Positions 17,613-26,272 of a DNA stretch of 57,922 nucleotides are shown here, piece after piece (position 1 is the first letter of the stretch; every line of letters starts with the position of its first letter). Source of the DNA: Flavobacterium fryxellicola (GTDB taxonomy: Bacteria; Bacteroidota; Bacteroidia; Flavobacteriales; Flavobacteriaceae); assembly GCF_900143245.1 (NCBI RefSeq), contig NZ_FRDK01000013.1, forward strand, positions 1 through 57,922, in the 5' to 3' direction. Position numbers and translations under genes: made by a program. The notes beneath the pieces were generated by a model, which was not told the DNA's origin, did no database searches, and saw only the letters and a list, made by a program, of their open reading frames with translations.

Positions 17613-19460
17613 ATGTGTGGAATTAACGGAATCTTGCACTTACAATCCCAAAAAAAAGTAGAGGAACGCCTCCTCATCAAGATGCGTGATTCGCTAGAGC
17701 ATCGTGGCCCTGATGACAAAGGTATATTTATTGAAAATAACATTGGTTTTGGACACAGACGATTGTCAATTTTAGATGTTTCTAGCGCCGGCCATCAGCC
17801 TTTTCTTTCGAATGACAGAAGATATGTGATGACCTATAATGGCGAAATCTATAACTATAAAGAATTTTATCCAGAGTTAAAGAGTAATGGATTTGACATT
17901 GAAACCACTTCGGATACGGAAATTCTAATGAAACTGTTTCAGTTGCACGGCTTAAAAATGCTGCACCGTCTCAATGGAATGTTTGCGCTTGCGATTTGGG
18001 ATAAATTAGAAAAAAAGCTAATTGTTGTCCGGGATCGAATGGGCGTAAAACCCTTGTATTATTCTTTTTACAATGAAACTTTTTATTTTGCATCGGAGCA
18101 AAAAGCACTTTTTACCGCAGGAGTTCCGCTAAAAATAGCACAAGAAGGGCTAGAAGAATATATATTTAATCGATTTGTAGCCGGTGAAAACACACTTTAC
18201 CATAACGTAAAAAAAGTATTGCCCGGACATATAATGACCATTCACGAAGGCGGAAAAGTTACGACCGAAAAATGGTGGGACTTAAAAAAGGAAATACAGA
18301 ACCAGCCTAAAATTAAAAATCCTGTAGAATGGTTTCGAGAAACATTTGATGATTCTATAAAAATGAGAATGGTCAGTGACGTTCCTGTCGGTGTTTTATT
18401 GAGCGGAGGACTGGACTCCTCCTCTGTTTTAGCTTCACTACACCACCAAAATTACAAAGACATTCAAACCTTTAATATTGGTTTTAAAGAAAAGGAACAT
18501 AACGAATCGCACTTAGCCAAAATGATGGCCGAGAAATTTGATTATGGCTTTCACACCATGCAATTAGAAGATAAAAATCTTTATGATCAATTGTTAAGTG
18601 CCACTTATTTCCAGGATGAACCTATTATGCATTTAAGCGAACCACATCTTTTAGCCCTTTCGAAAATGGCAAAACCATCGGTAAAAGTATTGCTTTCTGG
18701 TGAAGGTGCTGATGAATTAATGGGTGGATACGTGCGATACAAAGCATTAAAATATCCTTCTTTATTAAATTCAATTGCAACAATTGGTACTTTGGATCTT
18801 TTTACCAAACAACCTCGTTATGATAAGCTAACACGTTATGCGCAAATTAGTAAAAAATCGGAATTGGTCATTTTTAATGGTTCCAATATCTATCCAAAAG
18901 ATATTGCGGAAATTTACGGAATTAATGCACTTCCAAAAAACGAATATAGGAAACAAATTTATAAAGATGCAAAATCGTTATACCCAGACAATCTGCGAAG
19001 ACAGGCGCTTTATTTTGATCAACACACGTACTTGTGTTCATTATTAGATCGAAATGACCGCTGCACAATGGGCGCTTCTATTGAATGTAGAGAACCCTTT
19101 TTAGATCCGAGACTAGTAATTGGATTGGGCTCCTTTGATGACAAATGGTTATTTGCTGGAAAAAAATGGAAATTCATCCTCAAAAAGGCAATGCAAGAGC
19201 GTCTGCCTACTGAAATTCTTCAATTTAAAAAAGTAGGATTAAGTGCGCCTTGGGGAGATTATATTTCAAAAAGTGCCGCTTTTAAAGAAGAATTAGAATC
19301 ATTTTCGAAAAGTGATCTTTTTCAAATGCCGTATTTTGAACACATCAACATCCAAAAACTTGTACTGAATTTACAAAAAGGAGACAACCGCATGACACCG
19401 TACATTATGCCATTATTTATGATGCATATCTGGATGAAATCCTATGCAGCTAAATTTTAA
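17613..19460 (+). CDS. asnB: Asparagine synthase (glutamine-hydrolysing)
   Basis: It converts aspartate to asparagine, or amidates a related carboxylate, with glutamine and ATP. Cys2 of MCGINGILH is the class II glutaminase nucleophile; LEHRGPDDKG, GHRRLSILD and YNGEIYNY complete that domain. The synthetase P-loop SGGLDSS is at residues 264-270, with SGEGADELMGGY near 367. It has 615 residues. Its position beside a glycosyltransferase hints that it may be the sugar-amidating type found in polysaccharide clusters (inference). Confidence 0.92.
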   Translation: MCGINGILHLQSQKKVEERLLIKMRDSLEHRGPDDKGIFIENNIGFGHRRLSILDVSSAGHQPFLSNDRRYVMTYNGEIYNYKEFYPELKSNGFDIETTSDTEILMKLFQLHGLKMLHRLNGMFALAIWDKLEKKLIVVRDRMGVKPLYYSFYNETFYFASEQKALFTAGVPLKIAQEGLEEYIFNRFVAGENTLYHNVKKVLPGHIMTIHEGGKVTTEKWWDLKKEIQNQPKIKNPVEWFRETFDDSIKMRMVSDVPVGVLLSGGLDSSSVLASLHHQNYKDIQTFNIGFKEKEHNESHLAKMMAEKFDYGFHTMQLEDKNLYDQLLSATYFQDEPIMHLSEPHLLALSKMAKPSVKVLLSGEGADELMGGYVRYKALKYPSLLNSIATIGTLDLFTKQPRYDKLTRYAQISKKSELVIFNGSNIYPKDIAEIYGINALPKNEYRKQIYKDAKSLYPDNLRRQALYFDQHTYLCSLLDRNDRCTMGASIECREPFLDPRLVIGLGSFDDKWLFAGKKWKFILKKAMQERLPTEILQFKKVGLSAPWGDYISKSAAFKEELESFSKSDLFQMPYFEHINIQKLVLNLQKGDNRMTPYIMPLFMMHIWMKSYAAKF

Positions 19461-19464
19461 TTCT

Positions 19465-19472
19465 TACTTTTG
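19465..19472 (+). promoter_or_regulatory. murB -7 box candidate
   Basis: TACTTTTG fits TAnnTTTG and lies just behind the asnB stop, 36 bases before the murB ATG. If real, it rules out the upstream in-frame TTG at 19470 as start. Confidence 0.45.
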
Positions 19473-19508
19473 ACCAAGATTAAACAATTCAAATACGCCC
19501 TTTCGTTT

Positions 19509-20522
19509 ATGGAAATACACCCTAATTTCTCTTTAAGAAAACACAATACTTTTGGCATTGAAGCCAAGGCCAAACAGTTCGTTGCCGTGCATTCTGTGCA
19601 AGACTTGGAAACTATTTTAATTGAAAACAAATCACAGAAAAAATTTATTTTGGGTGGGGGCAGCAACATGCTTTTGACCAAGGATATCGACGCATTGGTC
19701 ATTCATATCGATTTGAAAGGTAAAAAAATCATTGAGGAAAACGATGCTTTTGTTTGGGTCGAAAGTCAGGCCGGTGAAAGCTGGCATGAATTTGTGCTTT
19801 GGACCATTGATCAAAATTTTGGTGGCTTAGAGAACATGTCGCTGATTCCTGGCAACGTAGGCACCACTCCTGTACAAAATATTGGTGCTTATGGAACTGA
19901 AATCAAAGACACTTTTGTATCCTGCCAAGCCATGACCATTGCAACGCAGACGATAAAGACATTTACCAAAGAAGCCTGCCATTTTGGATACCGCGAAAGT
20001 GTTTTTAAAAAAGATGCAAAAGACCAATACATCATCACATCGGTTATTTTCAAATTGACTAAAAAAAACCATAAAATCAATACCTCTTATGGAGATATTA
20101 CGGCTGAGTTAGCCAAAAAAAATATACAGATTCCAACTTTAAAAGAGGTTAGTGATGCTGTTATTGCCATCCGCCAAAGTAAGCTACCAGATCCTAAAGA
20201 ATTGGGTAACAGTGGTAGTTTCTTTAAGAATCCTATTTTATTAAAATCAGATTTTGAAAAAATTCTTAAGCAATTTCCTGAAATGAAATATTTTGATATT
20301 TCTGAAACCGAAGTAAAAGTGCCTGCAGGTTGGCTTATTGAACAAGCTGGATTCAAAGGGAAACGTTTCCGTGACGCCGGAGTCCATAAAAATCAAGCAT
20401 TGGTTTTGGTGAATTATGGCAATGCCACGGGACAAGAAATCTTGAATGTTTCAAAAGACATTCAAGACAGCATTTTCAAAAAATTTGGCATCCGTATTGA
20501 AGCCGAAGTAAATGTGATTTAA
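19509..20522 (+). CDS. murB: UDP-N-acetylenolpyruvoylglucosamine reductase
   Basis: This FAD enzyme reduces enolpyruvyl-UDP-GlcNAc to UDP-MurNAc in peptidoglycan synthesis. Motifs: NTFGIEAKA, FILGGGSNMLL for FAD, GLENMSLIPGNVGTTPVQNIGAYG, FGYRESVFK, the catalytic-serine region GNSGSFFKNP and PAGWLIEQAGFKG. The frame is open to a TTG 13 codons upstream, but MEIHPNFSLRKHNTFG is the usual N-terminus and a promoter-like box overlaps that TTG. It is a type I MurB of 337 residues. Confidence 0.93.
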   Translation: MEIHPNFSLRKHNTFGIEAKAKQFVAVHSVQDLETILIENKSQKKFILGGGSNMLLTKDIDALVIHIDLKGKKIIEENDAFVWVESQAGESWHEFVLWTIDQNFGGLENMSLIPGNVGTTPVQNIGAYGTEIKDTFVSCQAMTIATQTIKTFTKEACHFGYRESVFKKDAKDQYIITSVIFKLTKKNHKINTSYGDITAELAKKNIQIPTLKEVSDAVIAIRQSKLPDPKELGNSGSFFKNPILLKSDFEKILKQFPEMKYFDISETEVKVPAGWLIEQAGFKGKRFRDAGVHKNQALVLVNYGNATGQEILNVSKDIQDSIFKKFGIRIEAEVNVI

Positions 20523-20613
20523 AGAAAAAGATACAAGGGGCAAATAAGAATACCACAAAACTCATCTTACTAATTGTCAGACAAAATTCGTCAAACTAAA
20601 ATCACACCTAAAC

Positions 20614-21228
20614 ATGTACATTCCTGATATTTACAAAAACGAGAATCAACAAGAAATCAGAAAGTTTCTTCAAGAAAATAGCTTTGGCATTTTAATTAAT
20701 CAAAGCAACGGAAAATTGTGCGCAACACATATTCCTTTGGAACTAGATAGTAACAATCAAGGGAAGGACATTTTACAGGGGCATATTTCTAAGGAGAATC
20801 CACAATGGAATGGTTTTGAAGCTAACGATCAAATCTTAGCCGTATTTTCTGGACCTCACAATTACATATCGTCGTCGTGGTACGATCATGAAAATGTACC
20901 TACATGGAACTATGTTGCCGTTCACATTTACGGAACAATCAAAATAATAGAGGGAGAAGCTGTCATTGAGTCCCTAAAAAAACTAGTAAACAAATACGAA
21001 AAAAATTCTGAAAACCCAGTTCGCATTGAAGCGCTATCAAAAAAAACGATGCTACAAACTCGTGGCATTGTAGCATTTGAAATTGAAATAACTGAAATCC
21101 AAGCCACGAGAAAAATGTCGCAAAATAGGGATAATAAGAATTATCAAAATATCATTGCCGAGTTAGAGAAAGTAAATACAAATCAATCTATCGCAACTGC
21201 AACTGAAATGAAGAAATGCCCAATATAA
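20614..21228 (+). CDS. FMN-binding negative transcriptional regulator (PaiB-like)
   Basis: A 204-residue protein of the PaiB family, a split-barrel FMN-binding fold. Visible hallmarks: start MYIPDIYKNENQQEIRKFLQ, CATHIPLEL, GHISKENPQW, VFSGPHNYISSSWY and VPTWNYVAVHIYG. The B. subtilis member is reported as a regulator of sporulation and protease genes; that role need not apply here. The C-terminal NRDNKNYQNIIAEL motif is also typical. It stands between murB and a GT2 gene. Confidence 0.88.
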   Translation: MYIPDIYKNENQQEIRKFLQENSFGILINQSNGKLCATHIPLELDSNNQGKDILQGHISKENPQWNGFEANDQILAVFSGPHNYISSSWYDHENVPTWNYVAVHIYGTIKIIEGEAVIESLKKLVNKYEKNSENPVRIEALSKKTMLQTRGIVAFEIEITEIQATRKMSQNRDNKNYQNIIAELEKVNTNQSIATATEMKKCPI

Positions 21229-21277
21229 ATTATTTCGAAATTCACAGATTGTATTTAACATTTCAAAATTCTATTCA

Positions 21278-21285
21278 TACCTTTG
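21278..21285 (+). promoter_or_regulatory. GT2-sigma operon -7 box
   Basis: TACCTTTG followed by C is an excellent match to TAnnTTTG; a TTG lies 26 bases upstream, slightly beyond the usual spacing. It precedes the GT2 ATG by 44 bases. Confidence 0.55.
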
Positions 21286-21329
21286 CATCCTACCGAAATG
21301 TCGGGTATTAAAAACTCATTAAACTCAAA

Positions 21330-22436
21330 ATGCTTATACTAATTCTTTACTTTTTTATTTTTATTGTTGCGGTTCAAATTTTGTATTATCTAGGCATTTT
21401 TGGGAAATTTGCTTTCGCCAAAGCACAAAAGATAACTCCTAAAAGAATCCCTATTTCAGTCATAGTGTGTGCAAAAAACGAAGAAGAAAATGTGACCAAT
21501 TTCATTCCCTTGCTGGCTGAACAGAACTATCCAGATTTTGAAATTGTCTTGATTGACGATGCTTCAAGCGACAATACTTTGACTATTTTTGAAGGTTTTG
21601 AAAAGCAATATCCAAACATTCGCTTGGTAAAAGTACAGAACAACGAAGCCTTTTGGGGAAATAAAAAATACGCCTTAACATTAGGAATAAAAGCTGCCAA
21701 AAAAGACTACTTATTATTCACCGATGCAGATTGCTACCCCACTTCAAAAGAATGGATCACAGCCATGAGCTCCCAATTTACTATGCAAAAAACAATCGTT
21801 TTAGGCTATGGTAAATATGAGAAAATCGCAAACTCTTTCTTGAATAAAATAATACGTTTTGAAACTTTATTGACCGCTATTCAATATTTTTCTTGGGCAA
21901 AAATTGGGCATCCTTACATGGGCGTTGGAAGAAATTTAGCCTACAAAAAGGAAGAGTTTTTCAACGTAAATGGATTCATAGAACACATGCAAATTCGTTC
22001 TGGCGATGATGATTTGTTTGTAAACCAAGCTGCAAAAGCTAAAAACACGACAATTGCTTATATGCCAGAAAGTGTAACGCTTTCTAAGCCCAAAACCACC
22101 TATACAGAATGGCTGATTCAAAAAAGAAGACATGTTGCAACGGCTAATTATTACAAGTCCTTTGACAAATTCCAGTTGGGTCTTTTCTATTGTTCCCAAT
22201 TATTATTTCTTATCCTTCCTATCGTCTTGCTGGCTTTTCAATTTCAATGGATTGTAGTGCTGTGTCTAATTGGGCTACGCTACCTCGTATCTTGGATTAT
22301 CATCGGATTTTCGGCAGGTAAATTAAAAGAAAAAGATGTCGTATATTGGTATCCAATTATTGAATTAGTACTAATATTCACCCAAATTAATATCTTCATC
22401 ACTAATACATTCTCAAAACCAGTACATTGGAAATAA
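21330..22436 (+). CDS. Glycosyltransferase family 2 membrane protein
   Basis: A 368-residue GT-A enzyme. One N-terminal membrane helix (about 2-24) is followed by the GT2 core: PISVIVCAKNEEENV, VLIDDASSDNT with the metal-site aspartates, LFTDADCYP (DXD-like) and SGDDDLFVNQ. QKRRHVATANYY fits the QXXRW-type motif of processive GT2 enzymes. C-terminal helices at about 287-325 and 340-362 complete it. The next gene overlaps it by 10 bases. Confidence 0.88.
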   Translation: MLILILYFFIFIVAVQILYYLGIFGKFAFAKAQKITPKRIPISVIVCAKNEEENVTNFIPLLAEQNYPDFEIVLIDDASSDNTLTIFEGFEKQYPNIRLVKVQNNEAFWGNKKYALTLGIKAAKKDYLLFTDADCYPTSKEWITAMSSQFTMQKTIVLGYGKYEKIANSFLNKIIRFETLLTAIQYFSWAKIGHPYMGVGRNLAYKKEEFFNVNGFIEHMQIRSGDDDLFVNQAAKAKNTTIAYMPESVTLSKPKTTYTEWLIQKRRHVATANYYKSFDKFQLGLFYCSQLLFLILPIVLLAFQFQWIVVLCLIGLRYLVSWIIIGFSAGKLKEKDVVYWYPIIELVLIFTQINIFITNTFSKPVHWK

Positions 22437-22978
22437 ACAAACAAATAGAAAAAGCAAAACAAGGCGATCAAGTTGCCTTCACTTTTCTATTGAATTATTA
22501 TTGGAATGAAGTGTATGGTTTTATGCTTAAACGCACCGAAAATGAAACCAATGCAGAAGATATCACTATTGAAACGTTCTCAAAAGCGTTTGATAAAATA
22601 GCCTCGTACAACGCTGAATTCCAGTTTAACACTTGGCTGATTGCTATTGCAAAAAATGTCCACATCGATGTGTTGCGAAAAAAGAAATCAAGCCTTTTTG
22701 TCGAAATTACCGAAGAAGAAGACCATCAAGCCTACAATATTGCAGATACTACTCCCTCCGCAGAAGATGAATTAATAACAGAACAAAATCTTTCGCAATT
22801 ACTGCAATTCATTAAAGAATTAAAACCACATTATCAAGAAGTTATTCAATTGCGCTATTTTCAGGAAATGAGTTATCAGGAAATTGCCAACAAAATCGAG
22901 GAACCGTTGAGTAATGTGAAGGTCAAATTGCTTCGCGCCAAGAAATTATTGGCAGAAATCATTCAAAGCAGACGATAA
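22427..22978 (+). CDS. RNA polymerase ECF-type sigma-70 factor
   Basis: A 183-residue sigma factor with region 2 (LLNYYWNEVYGFMLKRTENETNAEDITIETFSKAF, then FNTWLIAIAKNVHIDVLR) and region 4 (QLLQFIKELKPHYQEVIQLRYFQEMSYQEIANKI, then NVKVKLLRAKKLL), the two- and four-part ECF layout. No ATG precedes region 2; the only fitting start is TTG at 22427, inside the last codons of the GT2 gene, which implies coupled translation. No anti-sigma gene is adjacent. Confidence 0.88.
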   Translation: MEINKQIEKAKQGDQVAFTFLLNYYWNEVYGFMLKRTENETNAEDITIETFSKAFDKIASYNAEFQFNTWLIAIAKNVHIDVLRKKKSSLFVEITEEEDHQAYNIADTTPSAEDELITEQNLSQLLQFIKELKPHYQEVIQLRYFQEMSYQEIANKIEEPLSNVKVKLLRAKKLLAEIIQSRR

Positions 22979-23188
22979 TTTTATAAGTTTAAAGGTTATC
23001 TATTCCATCGTTAATCTGATTGAAAGCATATAAACAATACACTCCCTACGTTAAATTATTAAATATAAATTTTATTTAATCATAATTTATTATTAAATTT
23101 ATATACTATTATTCTTGTTTCGCACGTTATCATTAAAAAAACCTTTTGCTTATGATTTAATTGTACTTAACCTCTAAATCCATATATT

Positions 23189-24004
23189 ATGTCAAAATTA
23201 AGTATTTACGAAACCGGCTGGATTAATCTTGTTTTTCAAGATAGAAACAAAGAATATGGAGCGTATCAGTTGCGTCAGGACAGCACAAAAACGGCATTAA
23301 CTTCTCTTTTTATGGGTGTCTTATTTCTATTTAGTGCTTTAAGTATTCCTATAATCATTACTTATTTTAATCCTGATAGAACAGCGCCGATAGCCATTCC
23401 CGATTTTACAAACACCATAGTGCAGCTTACTGACATAATTCCAAATCAGCTTGAGCCAAAAAAATCAGTGCCAGAAATCAAAACTAAAAATGCTGAGGCG
23501 CCCATTAAAAGCGCGCAACTGGTAAATCCTGTAATCGTTCAAGCTTCACAAGCCAATCAAGACATTGCAAAAAACAGCGACAATACTGTGGTCTCCAACA
23601 CTACTGCGGAAGGAACAGGTATTATTGGCGTCAATCCCGCAACTCCGTCAGGAGCTGAAACAACAACAGCCATAGAGACAGGCAATGCTATAATCAACAG
23701 CGTTTCGCTAGATAAACTTCCTGAATTCCCTGGCGGAATTAAGAAGTTCTATACGTATGTAGGTACTAATTTTGAAAAAAAGGAATTAGAAGGCAGTGGA
23801 TCGATTCGGGTTTATGTTTCTTTTGTAATCGAAAGAGATGGCAGCATGAGTGACATTCATGTCAAAAGAGATCCTGGCTATGGCTTGGGGAAAGAGGCCG
23901 TTCGAGTATTGAAATCGTTACGAACAAAGTGGTCACCTGGTATGATTGACGGTAAAGCCGTGCGAACCGCCTACAACCTTCCCATTACAGTACAGATGAA
24001 TTAA
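23189..24004 (+). CDS. Energy transducer TonB
   Basis: TonB passes proton-motive energy to outer-membrane transporters. The N-terminal phrase WINLVFQDRNKEYGAYQLR is characteristic of Bacteroidota TonB. One membrane helix lies at about 36-60, followed by a periplasmic linker and the C-terminal domain from about 175: LPEFPGGIKKFYTYV, SFVIERDGSMSDIHVKR, WSPGMIDGKAVRTAYNLPI. It has 271 residues and its own terminator. No partner ExbB/ExbD is near. Confidence 0.9.
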   Translation: MSKLSIYETGWINLVFQDRNKEYGAYQLRQDSTKTALTSLFMGVLFLFSALSIPIIITYFNPDRTAPIAIPDFTNTIVQLTDIIPNQLEPKKSVPEIKTKNAEAPIKSAQLVNPVIVQASQANQDIAKNSDNTVVSNTTAEGTGIIGVNPATPSGAETTTAIETGNAIINSVSLDKLPEFPGGIKKFYTYVGTNFEKKELEGSGSIRVYVSFVIERDGSMSDIHVKRDPGYGLGKEAVRVLKSLRTKWSPGMIDGKAVRTAYNLPITVQMN

Positions 24005-24011
24005 AAAATAG

Positions 24012-24042
24012 AAAGAGCTCCAATTTAAATTGGAGCTCTTTT
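24012..24042 (+). terminator. TonB gene terminator
   Basis: A perfect palindrome, AAAGAGCTCCAATT with its complement, ends in TTTT 10 bases after the stop codon. Confidence 0.85.
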
Positions 24043-24096
24043 CACCTATTTATTTCATCTATAAAAACATTCCCTTATACCTACAAAAAGTTCTCA

Positions 24097-24163
24097 CATA
24101 GCCCTGATAGAGCTGGTATCCTCGAAGCAGCGCGGAGAGATAAAGGCGAAAGCAGGACAACTA
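24097..24163. repeat. Palindrome-rich interspersed element, copy 2
   Basis: It starts TAGCCCTGATAG, has a central CCTCGAAGC/GCGCGGAG section and ends AAAGCAGGACAA. The end phrases match copy 3 at 54665-54752, which lies in the opposite orientation (TAGCCCCGATAG ... AGCGGGACAA). Confidence 0.55.
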
Positions 24164-24257
24164 TTTCTTAGGATTCCTAAATTTTCTGCTCCTAAGACTT
24201 CTGTTGTGATTCCTTCAAATAAACAACTAAACCAATACTAAAATAAACTACATTCCT

Positions 24258-24265
24258 TATCTTTG
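24258..24265 (+). promoter_or_regulatory. lipA -7 box
   Basis: TATCTTTG followed by C fits TAnnTTTG, 20 bases before the ATG; no clear -33 TTG. Confidence 0.5.
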
Positions 24266-24284
24266 CAGCTTGAAAATATGATAT

Positions 24285-25184
24285 ATGGAAACTGTTTTAG
24301 AAAATACTTTACCTGTAGCAACTCGAAGCAAAGCCGAATTGAGCGGAGCTAAACCAAAATGGCTGAAGGTAAAACTGCCAATAGGCCAAAAATATACAGA
24401 ACTTCGTAGCTTGGTTGATAAATATAGTTTGAACACGATTTGTACTTCAGGAAGTTGCCCAAATATGGGTGAATGCTGGGGCGAAGGAACGGCTACATTT
24501 ATGATTTTAGGAAATGTGTGTACCCGCTCTTGTGGATTTTGTGGCGTAAAAACTGGAAGACCCGAAACCGTAGACTGGGATGAACCAGAAAAAGTGGCCC
24601 GTTCTATAAAAATTATGAACATTAAACATGCTGTAGTTACTAGTGTTGACAGAGATGATTTGAAAGACGGCGGATCTATTATTTGGATTGAAACCGTGAA
24701 AGCCATCCGCAGAATGAACCCAAACACAACCCTAGAAACATTAATTCCTGATTTTCAGGGTATCGAAAGAAACATTGACCGCATTGTGGAAGCAAATCCT
24801 GAGGTAGTGTCACACAATGTAGAAACGGTACGCAGACTGACTCGCGAAGTTCGTATCCAAGCAAAATATGACCGAAGTCTCGAAGTACTGCGTTACCTGA
24901 AAGAAAAAGGAATTAAAAGAACCAAATCTGGGATTATGCTGGGACTTGGAGAACAAGAAGAGGAAGTGTATCAAACGATGAGAGATTTACGTGCAGTACA
25001 CGTTGATATCGTTACAATAGGACAATATTTGCAACCCAGTAAAAAACACTTGCCGGTAAAAGAATTCATAACTCCAGAACAATTTGCAAAATACGAGCAA
25101 TATGGTTTGGAATTAGGTTTCCGACATGTTGAAAGCGGCCCATTAGTTCGTTCTTCTTACAAAGCTCAAAAACATATTTTATAA
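24285..25184 (+). CDS. lipA: Lipoyl synthase
   Basis: A radical SAM enzyme that inserts two sulfurs into protein-bound octanoyl groups. The auxiliary cluster motif [12 protein letters not shown] is near residues 49-60, the radical SAM motif CTRSCGFC near 76-83, and the C-terminal RSSYKAQ supplies the serine ligand of the auxiliary cluster. The length of 299 is normal. lipB is not adjacent. It is followed by gap after a hairpin at 25199-25226. Confidence 0.95.
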   Translation: METVLENTLPVATRSKAELSGAKPKWLKVKLPIGQKYTELRSLVDKYSLNTICTSGSCPNMGECWGEGTATFMILGNVCTRSCGFCGVKTGRPETVDWDEPEKVARSIKIMNIKHAVVTSVDRDDLKDGGSIIWIETVKAIRRMNPNTTLETLIPDFQGIERNIDRIVEANPEVVSHNVETVRRLTREVRIQAKYDRSLEVLRYLKEKGIKRTKSGIMLGLGEQEEEVYQTMRDLRAVHVDIVTIGQYLQPSKKHLPVKEFITPEQFAKYEQYGLELGFRHVESGPLVRSSYKAQKHIL

Positions 25185-25198
25185 ATAACCCCTTGGTT

Positions 25199-25226
25199 TA
25201 TTTGTTTAATCGGTTAACCAAATAAG
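25199..25226 (+). other. Hairpin between lipA and gap
   Basis: TTATTTG and CAAATAA arms with an inner TTAA/TTAA pair can fold, but no T-run follows, so termination would be weak. The same AT-rich phrase recurs at other intergenic sites in this window. Confidence 0.35.
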
Positions 25227-25249
25227 CTTTGCCCTACAAACCTAAAATC

Positions 25250-26257
25250 TTGAAAATAAGAATTGCCATAAATGGTTTTGGAAGAATTGGAAGAAATTTA
25301 TTCCGCTTGCTTTTAAACCATCCCTCTATAGAAGTAGTTGCCATCAATGATATTGCTGATAAAAAAACAATGGCACATCTAGTAAAATACGATAGTATAC
25401 ACGGTGTTTTACCATTTGCTGTAAGCGCTGATGAAAAAGGGATTTTGCTAGACGGTAAACATTATTTATTTTTTCATGAAAAAAGAATTTCTAACCTCGA
25501 TTGGAAGAGCTTAAACATTGATTATGTAATTGAATCTACCGGGAAATACAAAACTTTCGAAGAACTGAATTCCCATATTATAGCTGGCGCTAAAAAAGTA
25601 ATACTCTCCGCACCTTCAGAGGTAGACACTATAAAAACAGTAGTTCTAGGTGTAAATGATTCCATTCTTGACGATTCTGAAACCATTATCTCCAATGCCA
25701 GTTGCACGACCAATAATGCGGCACCCATGATTAAGGTTATCAATGAACTTTGTGGTATAGAACAAGCGTATATTACCACTATACACTCCTATACAACAGA
25801 CCAAAGCTTGCACGACCAACCTCACAAAGACTTGCGTCGAGCCCGAGGCGCTAGCCAATCTATTGTTCCTACAACAACCGGAGCAGCGAAAGCATTGACA
25901 AAAATATTTCCAGAGTTTGAAGGTAAGATTGGTGGTTGCGGTATTAGAGTGCCGGTTCCAGATGGTTCTTTAACAGACATCACGTTTAACGTGAAACGCG
26001 CTGTCACTATTGAAGAAATAAACGCTGCCTTTAAAATAGCCGCAAAAACTACTTTAAAAGGAATTTTAGATTACACCGAAGATCCTATTGTCTCTGTTGA
26101 TGTAATTGGCAATAAAAATTCATGTATATTTGATGCTCAACTTACTTCAGTTATCGATAAAATGGTTAAAGTAGTTGGCTGGTATGACAATGAGATAGGG
26201 TATTCCTCTCGACTAATTGATTTAATACTTTTGACAAGTATGAAAAATAACCAATAA
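25250..26257 (+). CDS. gap: Type I glyceraldehyde-3-phosphate dehydrogenase
   Basis: A glycolytic enzyme converting glyceraldehyde 3-phosphate to 1,3-bisphosphoglycerate with NAD. Motifs: INGFGRIGRN for NAD, SNASCTTNNAAP with the catalytic cysteine, HSYTTDQ with the catalytic histidine region, RRARGASQSIVPTTTGAAKA and WYDNEIGYSSR. There is no ATG; TTG at 25250 gives the standard start KIRIAINGFGRIGRN, while another in-frame TTG at 25229 would add 7 residues. The histidine kinase gene follows after 15 bases. Confidence 0.9.
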   Translation: MKIRIAINGFGRIGRNLFRLLLNHPSIEVVAINDIADKKTMAHLVKYDSIHGVLPFAVSADEKGILLDGKHYLFFHEKRISNLDWKSLNIDYVIESTGKYKTFEELNSHIIAGAKKVILSAPSEVDTIKTVVLGVNDSILDDSETIISNASCTTNNAAPMIKVINELCGIEQAYITTIHSYTTDQSLHDQPHKDLRRARGASQSIVPTTTGAAKALTKIFPEFEGKIGGCGIRVPVPDGSLTDITFNVKRAVTIEEINAAFKIAAKTTLKGILDYTEDPIVSVDVIGNKNSCIFDAQLTSVIDKMVKVVGWYDNEIGYSSRLIDLILLTSMKNNQ

Positions 26258-26272
26258 AAAAATAGGTAACAA

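Noticed and set aside
19470..19508. N-terminal extension of murB from TTG
   Set aside because: It overlaps a TACTTTTG promoter-like box and adds residues not typical of MurB.
23040..23110. Very AT-rich run before the TonB gene as a replication origin
   Set aside because: No DnaA-box cluster or dnaA gene is near; AT-richness alone is ordinary here.
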